A stretch of 64,000 nt of DNA, taken from positions 62,001-126,000 of the forward strand of contig CAYVFU010000001.1 of NCBI GenBank assembly GCA_964450495.1, read 5' to 3'. Origin of the DNA: CALFUK01 sp964450495. GTDB lineage: Bacteria > Bacteroidota > Bacteroidia > Chitinophagales > Saprospiraceae. A model generated the notes under the pieces. It saw only the letters and a list, made by a program, of their open reading frames with translations, had not been told where the DNA came from and did not search any database. Shown here in pieces: positions 17,971 through 26,779 of this stretch (position 1 is its first letter; each line of letters opens with the position of its first letter). A program made the translations under genes and the position numbers.

Positions 17971-19521
17971 CTAGTAACCAGGATTTTGTGTGAGATTAGG
18001 ATTATTTGAAATTTCAAATGGAGGTATAGGTAGTAGGTAATCTCTGTTAGGATCAAAGTTAGTCGTTCCTTGGAATTCTGTTTCAAATCCATTAGGTCCG
18101 AAAACCTGATCTCCCAATCTTCTTCTAACTATGTCGTACCATCTTTTCTGCTCAAAGGCAAGCTCTAATCTTCTTTCTTCTAGAACATCGGCTACCGTAG
18201 CTCCTGAAATATCTGCAGGTACTGCACTTGGTTCACCGCTTCCATTACCATTTCTTGCTCTTTGTCTTATCATGTTGATGTATCCATCAGCTTCTCCTGT
18301 CCGGCCAATTTCTACAGCAGCCTCAGCCGCTATTAACAGCACTTCCGCAAAACGCATCAGCTGATAATTAGAATGAGAATCTCTACCTGACGTATTGGCT
18401 AAAGGTAAATCTCCTGCCATGGCTGTGTACTTTGAAATGTGTGGGCGATTGGCATTTCGACCATCTAGGCTAGAAAACTGACTGAAAACAAGCTCATTGC
18501 CACTATTGTCAAATGCCGTATCATCAAAATTGACTTCCTTTCTATAGTCTCCATCATCCCAAGTATCAAACACAGGTAAGGCTGGTACCATAACAGACCA
18601 TCCTCCTGAAGCATAATATGTTGCTTGACCAAAGAATCCTGTAAACGCTGCTAGATAATCTCTTGATTCATCATTGATGTTAGTTCCGACAAAGTCAATT
18701 ATGAAAATTGGTTCCAGAGATTCATCTGTATTTACTGCATGGAAGATATTACGATAATCCGGCTCCAATGCCAGGTTATATCTACCAGCATTATTGATAA
18801 CGTCTGTTGCTTCATCATATGCCTGTTGGTATTCTCCACGTGTCAAATATACGCTTGCCAGATATGCACCAGCAGCTGCTTTGCCTGGAAGAGTTCTGTT
18901 GACTCTTGAATCAGGTAACCACTCCTTAGCAAACTCTAAATCTGCAATAATGTTTTGGTAAACGGTCTCCACATCTGTTCTTGCAGCCTCTGATGCTTCA
19001 GCAGTCGTAGTATTCTCGTCTAAGTAAGGTACATCGCCAAACAGTCTAACCAAATGGTAATAAGCAAATGCTCTAATAAAACGCGCACGCGCCTGTATCT
19101 CTTCACCAACTCCAGCTTCAGGTTGATCGATGAGTGACACTTCTTGGAGCGTCTCATTTGCAGCTCGTACGATTTGATACAGTCTAGGCCAGAAACTTCT
19201 CTCTGGATTACTGATATTTAGAATTAATGGATTGCTTGTTGACAGCGTAAATTGATCATGTTCAATTCTTTCTGCATTGGTACCAGGATTCCCTATGTCT
19301 ACCATGTCAGAACGCAACATTAATGTCAAACCTAATCCTCTTGATATAAATGCTCTCGCATCTAAATGGCCATAAGCACCAGCAATCGTGGTCTCAACGG
19401 ATTCCAGATTTAAAGTTCTTTCATCTGGGCCTAATTGGCTTCTAGGATCTTCTTCCAAATCAGAACACCCTATAATTGATAACGCAAATACCAGCGTAAA
19501 TAGATATTTATACATTTTCAT
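17971..19521 (-). CDS. SusD/RagB-like glycan-binding lipoprotein
   Basis: Outer-membrane lipoprotein of 516 residues that caps the SusC barrel and captures oligosaccharides. It has a lipoprotein signal with lipobox IIGC (about residue 19), a TPR-rich SusD N-terminal part (RARFIRAFAYYHLVRLFGDVPY at about 146-167) and the C-terminal SusD signature (VLEERRLELAFEQKRWYDIVRR, then YLLPIPPFEISNNPNLTQNPGY at the end). It follows susC by 19 bases and is its partner. The alginate context implies binding of alginate oligomers. An alternative start two codons inside (MYKYL) is equally possible. Confidence 0.95.
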   Translation of the reverse strand: MKMYKYLFTLVFALSIIGCSDLEEDPRSQLGPDERTLNLESVETTIAGAYGHLDARAFISRGLGLTLMLRSDMVDIGNPGTNAERIEHDQFTLSTSNPLILNISNPERSFWPRLYQIVRAANETLQEVSLIDQPEAGVGEEIQARARFIRAFAYYHLVRLFGDVPYLDENTTTAEASEAARTDVETVYQNIIADLEFAKEWLPDSRVNRTLPGKAAAGAYLASVYLTRGEYQQAYDEATDVINNAGRYNLALEPDYRNIFHAVNTDESLEPIFIIDFVGTNINDESRDYLAAFTGFFGQATYYASGGWSVMVPALPVFDTWDDGDYRKEVNFDDTAFDNSGNELVFSQFSSLDGRNANRPHISKYTAMAGDLPLANTSGRDSHSNYQLMRFAEVLLIAAEAAVEIGRTGEADGYINMIRQRARNGNGSGEPSAVPADISGATVADVLEERRLELAFEQKRWYDIVRRRLGDQVFGPNGFETEFQGTTNFDPNRDYLLPIPPFEISNNPNLTQNPGY

Positions 19522-19540
19522 TTTTTTTTGTTTAAATGAT

Positions 19541-22500
19541 TTAGAATTGAAGGTTTAGTCCAAAGGTAATTGATCGAAGGTTAGGATAATTTCCATAATC
19601 ATGTCCAATGACCACATTATCGTCTCCTCTACTTTCTCCACCACTTCCGAAGTAACTTACCTCTGGGTCCAAACCAGAATAATTAGTAAACGTCAACAAA
19701 TTTTGAGCGCTAACAGAAACTCTTGCGGCACTGAATCCTATATTATCCAAGATCCCAGTTGGCAAGCTGTACCCTAGAGCAATGTTCTTAAGTCTTACAT
19801 AGCTACCATCTTCCACAAATCGAGAAGACCTCTCTCTGCCTCTAATTGCAGCTCTTGGGATATCTGTATCAGTATTGCTTGATGTCCAAGAATTTAAGAC
19901 ATCTGTAACACCATTACTGTCTCCATTATATAATTGGACAGCAGTAAGATTGAATATATCTCCTCCCACGGCTCCTTGGAAAAAGACATTCAAATCAATA
20001 TTCTTATATGACACTGTATTGGCAACACCAAATGTAAAATCTGGATTTGGGTCACCTATGATCTGTCTATCATTATCATCAATCAGACCATCAAAATTGC
20101 CTTCGCTATCTGCTAGATCAGAAAACAATGGTTCTCCTGGAATGGCGTTACCATCTTCATCAAAGGATCTAGCTTCCAAAGCTGTACCTGCAGGAATACT
20201 GCCACCTTGGTATACACCTTGGTAATCAAGTCCCCAGAATTGACCAAGCGCTTCTCCTTCTCTTATGATGTAAGTCGTTGCACCAGAAAAATAACCTGGA
20301 GCTCCACTTCCTATCTGTTCTACACCTCCTGATAATTCTACCACTTCATTTCTGTTTCTTGAATAATTCAAATTTGTAGTCCATCTAAAACCACCTTTAT
20401 TAATATTATTTGAAGTTATAGACAATTCAAATCCACTATTGTTTATGGATCCAACATTTCTTAACACATCTAAATCAGTGGTTCCTAAATAAAAATTAGA
20501 CGCTCTATCAATAGCTAACAAGTCTCTAGTATCAATGTTGTAATAGTCTGCACTAAATGTTATTCTATCTTGAAACAAACCAACATCAACACCTACATTT
20601 GTTTGAGCTGACGTTTCCCACTTCAAGTCTGGATTAGCTTCACGGGCAAACTCTACACCAAATGCACCATCAACTTCTGCTGGTGGACGAACGGTAAATA
20701 AGGCAAGTGATTCATAAGGACCAATCGCTTGGTTACCTGTTAATCCCCAACTGGCTCTCAATTTAAGGTTGGATATAGTAGAATTATTTACTAGGAAACT
20801 CTCTCTCGACACCTTCCATCCAACTGCAAAAGAAGGGAATACTGCAAATCTGTTATTGGCTGCAAAGTTGGATGCTCCATCTCTACGTACAGTTGCTGTA
20901 AATAAATACTTGTCTGCCCAATCTAGATTAACACGACCAAAAACAGATTCGATTTTTGATTCTGAAAAACGAGAATCAACCGTACGCTGATCTATCTGGC
21001 CAACTTCTAAGTTGTGAGTTGCAAATACATCACTAAACAATTCACGCGCACCTGCTTCAAAGCCCTCTGTTGTATTTCTCTGAAATGAATGACCAGCTGT
21101 TGCTGTTACACTCCCAAGTCCAATTGGTCTTGTATACGTAAGGTAGTTTTCACTAAGCAACTGTGTTCTAGTTACGTTTTCCAAAAATCCACCACCTGCT
21201 GAAAGCACAAAAGTTTGTGGCTTAAAATATGATTGATTACTGCCTTGAGATCTTAAACCCAAGGTTGATTTGAAACTAAGACCTTCTAAAATGTTGATGT
21301 CAGCATAAACATTCGTTCTAGAATTGTCTGTCTTAGTATTGTTTGAAATCTGCGTTGCAACAGCCCAAGGGTTTTCTATATCATCTCCAACTGTGTTTTG
21401 GGAGAAATTTCCATCTGAGTTAAATCGTCCGACATCTGGTGCAAATCTAAAGGCCAGACCAACAACATCATCTCCTCCTCCATTTACCGAACCAATCGCA
21501 TCACTACCAGACGATTGAGTAGAAACTCCATTTTGATCACTACGGCTGTATACACTATTCAACCCTATTTTAATTCTATCATTGATTTGTGCATCTACAT
21601 TTGCCAAAAACTGAATTCTTTCAAAATCAGAATTGACAACAATTCCTTTTTGATCAAAGTAAGTCCCAGATATATAATAGTTGACATTATCACCTCCTCC
21701 AGATACTGATAATTGGTGATTCTGGGTGTTACCCATTCTGTATATTTCTTCTTGCCAATCTGTATTTTCTGTTCCTTGAGCATAGGGTGCATCGCCTGCA
21801 TTTGTACGAATCATATTCTGGTATTGTGCAAATCCAGCTGCATCCAACAAGTCCAGTCTGTTTGTGGTTTCTTGAATAGAGTAACTAGAATTAAGCGCTA
21901 AAACCGGCTTACCTGCCTTTCCTTTCTTAGTAGTAACAAGAATAACACCGCCAGAACCTCTTGATCCATATATAGCAGTTGCAGAAGCATCTTTCAATAT
22001 TTCTATTGTCTCAATGTCATTTTGTTGAGGGAATGCTGCTCCTACAAAACCATCCACCACAACTAGTGGATCACTACTTGCATTTAGTGAAGAACTACCT
22101 CTGACCCTAATAGAGACAGGTGCACCTGGTTCACCTCCGTTTTGGGTTTGTACTGCTACCCCAGCTGCACGACCTTGTAAAGCCTGACCAGCATTAAGTA
22201 ATGGGAAAGCTTGTATGTCTTCAGATTTTACTGATGACACACTACCGGTAACATCACTTTTTTTCACCGTTCCATATCCAATGACGACAACTTCATCCAA
22301 TATCTCAGTGTCTTGACCCATGGCCAAATTAAGAGTGCTCTGACCATTTACTGAAACGGTTTGAGTTTTGAAGCCAACATAAGAAATTTCTAATACAGCG
22401 TCGGAAGGAGCATCTATGCTGTAATTACCATCAATATCGGTAATTGTTCCAATACTGGTGCCTTGGACACTAACTGAAGCACCAATCAGAGCTTCACCGT

Positions 22501-22627
22501 TTTCATCGGTGATATTACCGCTGACCGTTTGTGCATTGGCACTTATGGTGACCAAGCATAACAACAGAACAAAAAGTCCCATTACCATCTTGGTATAACC
22601 AGTAAATTTTTTTTGTAAATATTTCAT
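19541..22627 (-). CDS. SusC/RagA-like TonB-dependent outer-membrane transporter
   Basis: Energy-dependent importer of oligosaccharides across the outer membrane, partner of the SusD at 17971. The preferred start is the ATG at 22627 (MKYLQKKFTGYTK), which gives 1028 residues and a signal peptide ending ISANAQ; the frame also allows 22678, but that adds a charged tail before the signal. A carboxypeptidase-like domain (VSGNITDENGEALIGASVSV) is followed by the plug with the TonB-box-like DEVVVIGYGTVKKSDVTGSV and the RGSSSLNASSDPLVVVDGF segment. The large barrel ends in an aromatic terminal strand (SITFGLNLQF). Two TTGG-N4-CCAA operators lie upstream. Confidence 0.95.
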   Translation of the reverse strand: MKYLQKKFTGYTKMVMGLFVLLLCLVTISANAQTVSGNITDENGEALIGASVSVQGTSIGTITDIDGNYSIDAPSDAVLEISYVGFKTQTVSVNGQSTLNLAMGQDTEILDEVVVIGYGTVKKSDVTGSVSSVKSEDIQAFPLLNAGQALQGRAAGVAVQTQNGGEPGAPVSIRVRGSSSLNASSDPLVVVDGFVGAAFPQQNDIETIEILKDASATAIYGSRGSGGVILVTTKKGKAGKPVLALNSSYSIQETTNRLDLLDAAGFAQYQNMIRTNAGDAPYAQGTENTDWQEEIYRMGNTQNHQLSVSGGGDNVNYYISGTYFDQKGIVVNSDFERIQFLANVDAQINDRIKIGLNSVYSRSDQNGVSTQSSGSDAIGSVNGGGDDVVGLAFRFAPDVGRFNSDGNFSQNTVGDDIENPWAVATQISNNTKTDNSRTNVYADINILEGLSFKSTLGLRSQGSNQSYFKPQTFVLSAGGGFLENVTRTQLLSENYLTYTRPIGLGSVTATAGHSFQRNTTEGFEAGARELFSDVFATHNLEVGQIDQRTVDSRFSESKIESVFGRVNLDWADKYLFTATVRRDGASNFAANNRFAVFPSFAVGWKVSRESFLVNNSTISNLKLRASWGLTGNQAIGPYESLALFTVRPPAEVDGAFGVEFAREANPDLKWETSAQTNVGVDVGLFQDRITFSADYYNIDTRDLLAIDRASNFYLGTTDLDVLRNVGSINNSGFELSITSNNINKGGFRWTTNLNYSRNRNEVVELSGGVEQIGSGAPGYFSGATTYIIREGEALGQFWGLDYQGVYQGGSIPAGTALEARSFDEDGNAIPGEPLFSDLADSEGNFDGLIDDNDRQIIGDPNPDFTFGVANTVSYKNIDLNVFFQGAVGGDIFNLTAVQLYNGDSNGVTDVLNSWTSSNTDTDIPRAAIRGRERSSRFVEDGSYVRLKNIALGYSLPTGILDNIGFSAARVSVSAQNLLTFTNYSGLDPEVSYFGSGGESRGDDNVVIGHDYGNYPNLRSITFGLNLQF

Positions 22628-22752
22628 GTATAAATAGTTTTTAAATTTTCTTAAATAAGGTGTCCGCCTACAAGACAACCCTATAAAACAAGTCTAATTC
22701 TTTTTATGTCTGGTGACTATTATAGAGATACCTAAACATTTTCCTCTCTAAA

Positions 22753-22804
22753 ATTGGTCAACCAATCATTAAAAGTACAACAATAGCAAATAATTGGCTA
22801 ACCA
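22753..22804 (-). promoter_or_regulatory. Two GntR operators upstream of susC
   Basis: ATTGGTCAACCAAT at 22753-22766 is identical to the PL7 site. A second site has core TGGCTAACCA at 22795-22804 with AATTGG/CCAATT flanks. Cores are 40 bases apart. Between them, TATTGTTG (22785-22778, minus strand) could be the -7 element at the same 12-base spacing as in the PL7 promoter. The second site would then overlap the -33 region. Confidence 0.75.
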
Positions 22805-22902
22805 ATTTAAAGATATCCAAATAAATTCATGACAATTCTGATGTTAGTTAAAACAAGTCAACCACTATCACATTGGATTAACTAGATTACTAAACAATAT
22901 TT

Positions 22903-25089
22903 TTATCGAATCATAAGCTTCTCCTTGAAGAGAATATCTTCACCATTTTGAATTTCAAGGATATAAATGCCATCTGCTAAATTCCTGTTAAGGTACTGAT
23001 AATCAATTCCTTCAAAGATGAAATAATCGACAATACGACCTATAAAATCATAGACTCTCACCATGTAAGTGCCCATCTCTTTCATTTCGATGGTTAGTTC
23101 TTTATTGTGCGTAGGGTTTGGAAATACACGTATTTGCATTCGTTCTTCTATCACTTCCTCTTCCTCTACGAATGGTGGCGGATCTCCTCCTATTATGCGA
23201 AGTCTAGTAAAATTGGTATTTCCATCATTGTCTGTAGCAATAACCTGTAAATAATGGACTTCGTGAGAAAGATTCTGAATGATTGTTGTTAAATCAGTGA
23301 ATGTATAAGGCGTTTCACTGGTCATAGCTACTGGCTCTCCATCGATAAGTACTTTCACATTTTGAATTGTGCCATCACTATCTGTTGCTTCCACAACTAT
23401 ATTACCGCCCTCCCAAGTAGATACATCAATAGCGTTTGTTGGACTTACAAAACTTACCATTGGTATGTCTCCATGAAAGCCACCATCAGAAAATTCCCCT
23501 TGGCCTCCCCAATTGGCAAGTAAATCATATATTTCAGTTGATCGTTGCTCAGGTATTGTGGTATCAGTAATGGCATTCTCACCTAATCTCTCTTCCAGTT
23601 GCTGCAAATAGAGGCTCCTTGGTCGCACAGGAGTACCCCAACTTTCCCAATAGCCTGCACCCGTTTGATTAGAGCCGTTACAACCAATGCCCCAATTCAT
23701 TGAACCACGTGGACTGTCTACTCTAAACTCTCCACCATATGATTCAATATTCCAAAACATAGTCTGAGCACCTGCCCATCCATGTCCAGATCCGGAATTG
23801 CCTCGATTCCAAACTCTCATAGAACCTCCTCGGATGTTATCAAAGAGTGTTCCAGTGGCCCATCTGTGATGAGGTCCAATATCTGACAAGGCGCTTTCCG
23901 CTAACCCATCTAAAAAAACATTAGGTCCAGTAACTCGGGATCCTGTCGTAAAGTCATGACGCCCTTTTGATGAATAACACCGTTGGACCAAATTCCCTAT
24001 TCCTTCTTGGATAGCATAAGGATATCTTCTTCCTCCTGTAACTCGAGATTTGGGATCAATATAGGCGCAATCTTGTACTGTTGTAAAATTTGCATCGTCA
24101 ATATTTACAGTACTATAAGCAAGGTATTGGCCTGTAACTTGCTTCACCCAACAATTTTCTGAATCTTTTAATCTGACGGCAGTCCAGGCATGAGATTCGT
24201 CGGTGTCTCTATCATAGAAAGATTGGATTCTCATGTTTTCTATACCACAGTGGCTGATACGTCTTGATGATTCAACTTTTGCAATTACCCCTCCGCCATA
24301 CACATGCTCAATAACATCCACAATGGGTATATTGACCGAAATCGTATTGCCAGATATGGCTGTGATTATTCGCTCATGATCAATAGCATAGCTACTTGGT
24401 GTCCATCCAGAACAATCAATTTTTTCTTCACATAAAGGCTCTTGATCCATACCCAACTCATCTATCCAAAACTGGTTTGGTGTTCTAGTTACCGCTATAT
24501 TATCTCCAACACTGTATGCAGAGGCATCTTCAACTTCAAAAGAATCTGACCCTACAGGTACATAATCAGTTGTAATCACTTGTAATGACTCTGCATCTTT
24601 AGTAATGCTTCCTGAACCTAAAATGCTGATAACATTGTATTCAATTCTGGGATTTGCATGAAGGACTGTTCCATTCAATCCCTGTCCTTCACCTCTCAAC
24701 ACTACTCCAGATTCTCTGATTGCTAAGAGGTTGTCTAAGCTGTAATGACCTGCCTTAATTAATACTACCCCTCTAAAACCATTATGGTCTGGTTCTAATG
24801 CTTCTACTTGTTTTATCGCTGCTTGTATTCTTGGCGCGTCATCTCCTTCCTCAGGATTAACTACAGCCTCTATAGAAATATCAGTCGGCAGTGATACTCC
24901 GCCCCCCATATAGCCAGCATGAGAAAAATCTGGAATGATATTGACAGCATTTGAGCGCTCTGTCATAGAAAAAGGAACATAGGTCAACGAGCCTTGATCT
25001 AGGTAGATTAATTCTGAGGAATTTTGGCATTGAGCAAGGTAGACCGCTAATACACTTAAACATACAAGAATTAATCGATCAACAATCAT
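22903..25089 (-). CDS. Secreted right-handed beta-helix protein with Ig-like and T9SS domains (candidate polysaccharide lyase)
   Basis: Extracellular protein of 728 residues. After a hydrophobic signal (to about 20) a pectate-lyase-like beta-helix starts with EGDDAPRIQAAI (about 81-92). Many short turns follow (VVLRGEGQGLNGTVLHA at 129-145, DSENCWVKQVTGQYLAYSTVNI at 309-330) to about residue 480. An Ig-like domain (542-635) and a T9SS sorting domain (655-728, VFPNPTHNKELTI) follow. It does not show the Chondroitinase-B/PL6 start motif, so I cannot name a CAZy family. It lies between the PKD lipoprotein and susC, has no palindrome directly before it, and may depend on read-through from the PKD gene. 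A role on alginate or a co-occurring polymer is inferred from location only. Confidence 0.75.
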   Translation of the reverse strand: MIVDRLILVCLSVLAVYLAQCQNSSELIYLDQGSLTYVPFSMTERSNAVNIIPDFSHAGYMGGGVSLPTDISIEAVVNPEEGDDAPRIQAAIKQVEALEPDHNGFRGVVLIKAGHYSLDNLLAIRESGVVLRGEGQGLNGTVLHANPRIEYNVISILGSGSITKDAESLQVITTDYVPVGSDSFEVEDASAYSVGDNIAVTRTPNQFWIDELGMDQEPLCEEKIDCSGWTPSSYAIDHERIITAISGNTISVNIPIVDVIEHVYGGGVIAKVESSRRISHCGIENMRIQSFYDRDTDESHAWTAVRLKDSENCWVKQVTGQYLAYSTVNIDDANFTTVQDCAYIDPKSRVTGGRRYPYAIQEGIGNLVQRCYSSKGRHDFTTGSRVTGPNVFLDGLAESALSDIGPHHRWATGTLFDNIRGGSMRVWNRGNSGSGHGWAGAQTMFWNIESYGGEFRVDSPRGSMNWGIGCNGSNQTGAGYWESWGTPVRPRSLYLQQLEERLGENAITDTTIPEQRSTEIYDLLANWGGQGEFSDGGFHGDIPMVSFVSPTNAIDVSTWEGGNIVVEATDSDGTIQNVKVLIDGEPVAMTSETPYTFTDLTTIIQNLSHEVHYLQVIATDNDGNTNFTRLRIIGGDPPPFVEEEEVIEERMQIRVFPNPTHNKELTIEMKEMGTYMVRVYDFIGRIVDYFIFEGIDYQYLNRNLADGIYILEIQNGEDILFKEKLMIR

Positions 25090-25219
25090 GACATAATATT
25101 ACAAATACCTGATCAAAACGCAAATGAATAAACTCATATCTAGAGCCTATTTTACCGTTTACCAATAGTATGGTTAAAAGTGAAGTTATACTAGTTTGGC
25201 AACAAGTTAAAAGAAAGTA

Positions 25220-25260
25220 GGAAAAAAAAAAGAGGAACACCTAAGTAGGCATTCCTCTTT
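25220..25260 (-). terminator. Terminator of the PKD lipoprotein gene
   Basis: Stem AAGAGGAA (25230-25237) / TTCCTCTT (25252-25259) with an inner CCTA/TAGG stem. On the minus strand it is followed by nine T. It lies about 45 bases past the PKD gene stop and should limit read-through into the beta-helix gene. Confidence 0.85.
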
Positions 25261-25304
25261 TCGAATATGGAAATCTAATATTCCATATTTATTTTCTAAA
25301 CTGT

Positions 25305-26357
25305 TTATTCGTCTTCGCCAACTGTTGCTTCCGAACTGTTAGGGTGATATGGAGAATCAAGATTCACTTCAGGATTCAAATCATCACCAGCTACTCTTCC
25401 TTGGAAATCATCTTCGAAAACAATTGTTTCAGAACCTGAATCTGACGAATAGATTATAATGTCGTCAACATGATACACTCCGTCATTAGTAGCTGAATTT
25501 GAATTGTACTTCCACTGGAAATTAGCAGCACCGTCAATGACAGCAGCTAAGTGACCCTCTACATCTCCGTCTCCACCGTTAGTCGTGCTTATTGCATCTG
25601 TGATTACTGTTTCTCCACCAATTGAAACAGAGTACAGAGGAGCACTCATAAAATCAGCAGCCCAACTTATTTCAATAGGAACCCATACATCTGGAGCGCC
25701 TTCTGGGAAATTAGCTGCAGCAATTGCATCATCTGACGCGCCTTCTCTGAATTCGTGCGGTGCATTGTCTTTAAGTCTTACTTCGACAAGTGCAAAATCA
25801 CCTGTAGTAGAAGAACCAGCAACATTAATAAATGCATCTCTAATGTCCATATCTACAGGACCTTCAGCAACTCTGTACATAAAAGTCAGCCTTCCTACTT
25901 GGATTGAATCCACTAATAATCTAAGCTCACCAGTATCATCGTCTCTTGTATCAGTAATAACGGCATATCTGTTCTTAGGTGCAGTAACCTCGATAGTTTC
26001 TGTGGTAGAATCTGATTCACCATCTGTAGCAGTTACAGTCAAAACGACGTTGTAAGTACCTTCATCAGAAAAAGTAAATGTAGGACTCTCTTCTGTAGAA
26101 GTACCGTCACCACCAAAGTCCCAAGATGAAGTAAAAGATCTGTCAGTAATTCCATTAACTACAGAATTGTTTGTAAAACTGTATGTTAATGAATTATCAG
26201 CGTCGACCTGAGATGTGAAACTAGCCACCACAGTAGATGGGTCTGGGTCTGTTTCTTCTGGTACATCTGGGTCATCATCACCACAAGAGGTAATAACCAT
26301 AAAAGACAATAACAAGGACATCATAAATAAGACGTTCTTACTTAATAAATTTTTCAT
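25305..26357 (-). CDS. PKD-domain surface lipoprotein, probable alginate-binding protein
   Basis: Lipoprotein of 350 residues with lipobox ITSC (Cys25), an acidic linker rich in D/P and one PKD domain (about 44-130, with SSWDFGGDGTSTEESPTFTFSDEGTYNVVLTV). The C-terminal beta-rich domain (about 140-340) resembles a lectin-like jelly roll (YHVDDIIIYSS and FEDDFQGRVAGDDLNP). Such SusE/F-position proteins act as surface glycan-binding proteins in Bacteroidota loci. It carries its own operator (26515-26528) and terminator, so it is a separate member of the same regulon and probably highly expressed. Binding specificity is inferred. Confidence 0.8.
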   Translation of the reverse strand: MKNLLSKNVLFMMSLLLSFMVITSCGDDDPDVPEETDPDPSTVVASFTSQVDADNSLTYSFTNNSVVNGITDRSFTSSWDFGGDGTSTEESPTFTFSDEGTYNVVLTVTATDGESDSTTETIEVTAPKNRYAVITDTRDDDTGELRLLVDSIQVGRLTFMYRVAEGPVDMDIRDAFINVAGSSTTGDFALVEVRLKDNAPHEFREGASDDAIAAANFPEGAPDVWVPIEISWAADFMSAPLYSVSIGGETVITDAISTTNGGDGDVEGHLAAVIDGAANFQWKYNSNSATNDGVYHVDDIIIYSSDSGSETIVFEDDFQGRVAGDDLNPEVNLDSPYHPNSSEATVGEDE

Positions 26358-26514
26358 TTAAGCTTTTTTTCTATGTATAAAAAATATGTGATAAAACTGT
26401 TTACATGTTTACGTTTCAACCAGAATTGAACTCTCAGGATAAAATGGTTCTTCTTCTGAGCCTCTTTCAAATACAGACTATATCTCTACTTGATATAACA
26501 AATTCATATAAATA

Positions 26515-26528
26515 ATTGGTCACCCAAT
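26515..26528 (-). promoter_or_regulatory. GntR operator upstream of the PKD lipoprotein gene
   Basis: ATTGGTCACCCAAT, a one-base variant of the PL7 and susC sites, keeps both TTGG and CCAA arms, with AATT flanks. It lies 158 bases before the ATG. Confidence 0.6.
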
Positions 26529-26779
26529 TTATGCTGAACTAATTGAACGTCCAAGAATTTTGTTTCTTTTTTTACCTTTTATATAGTTAAATAGACGACT
26601 AATGCTAAAATAAAGAAGTATTGAAGAAACATTTAAAAGGCTCATAGGAATGTACTAAACCATTGATTTAACGCATAAAACTCAGGTCTTAGTACAGGAA
26701 CAAAAATATTTACCTAAACTCTCTAACGATGGAAAATGACCACATGTATATGTATTAGTCCAAATAACTTTAGTACCGA
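26529..26779. other. Intergenic region between the giant protein gene and the PKD operator
   Basis: About 250 AT-rich bases. No T-tailed hairpin for the giant gene was found. No RNA or small gene was recognised. Confidence 0.4.

Noticed and set aside
22628..22678. Upstream start for susC at 22678
   Set aside because: Would place 17 extra charged residues before a clear signal peptide; ATG 22627 fits better.
22903..25089. PL6 (chondroitinase-B-type) alginate lyase
   Set aside because: Beta-helix is present, but the start motif and general pattern differ from PL6; family left open.
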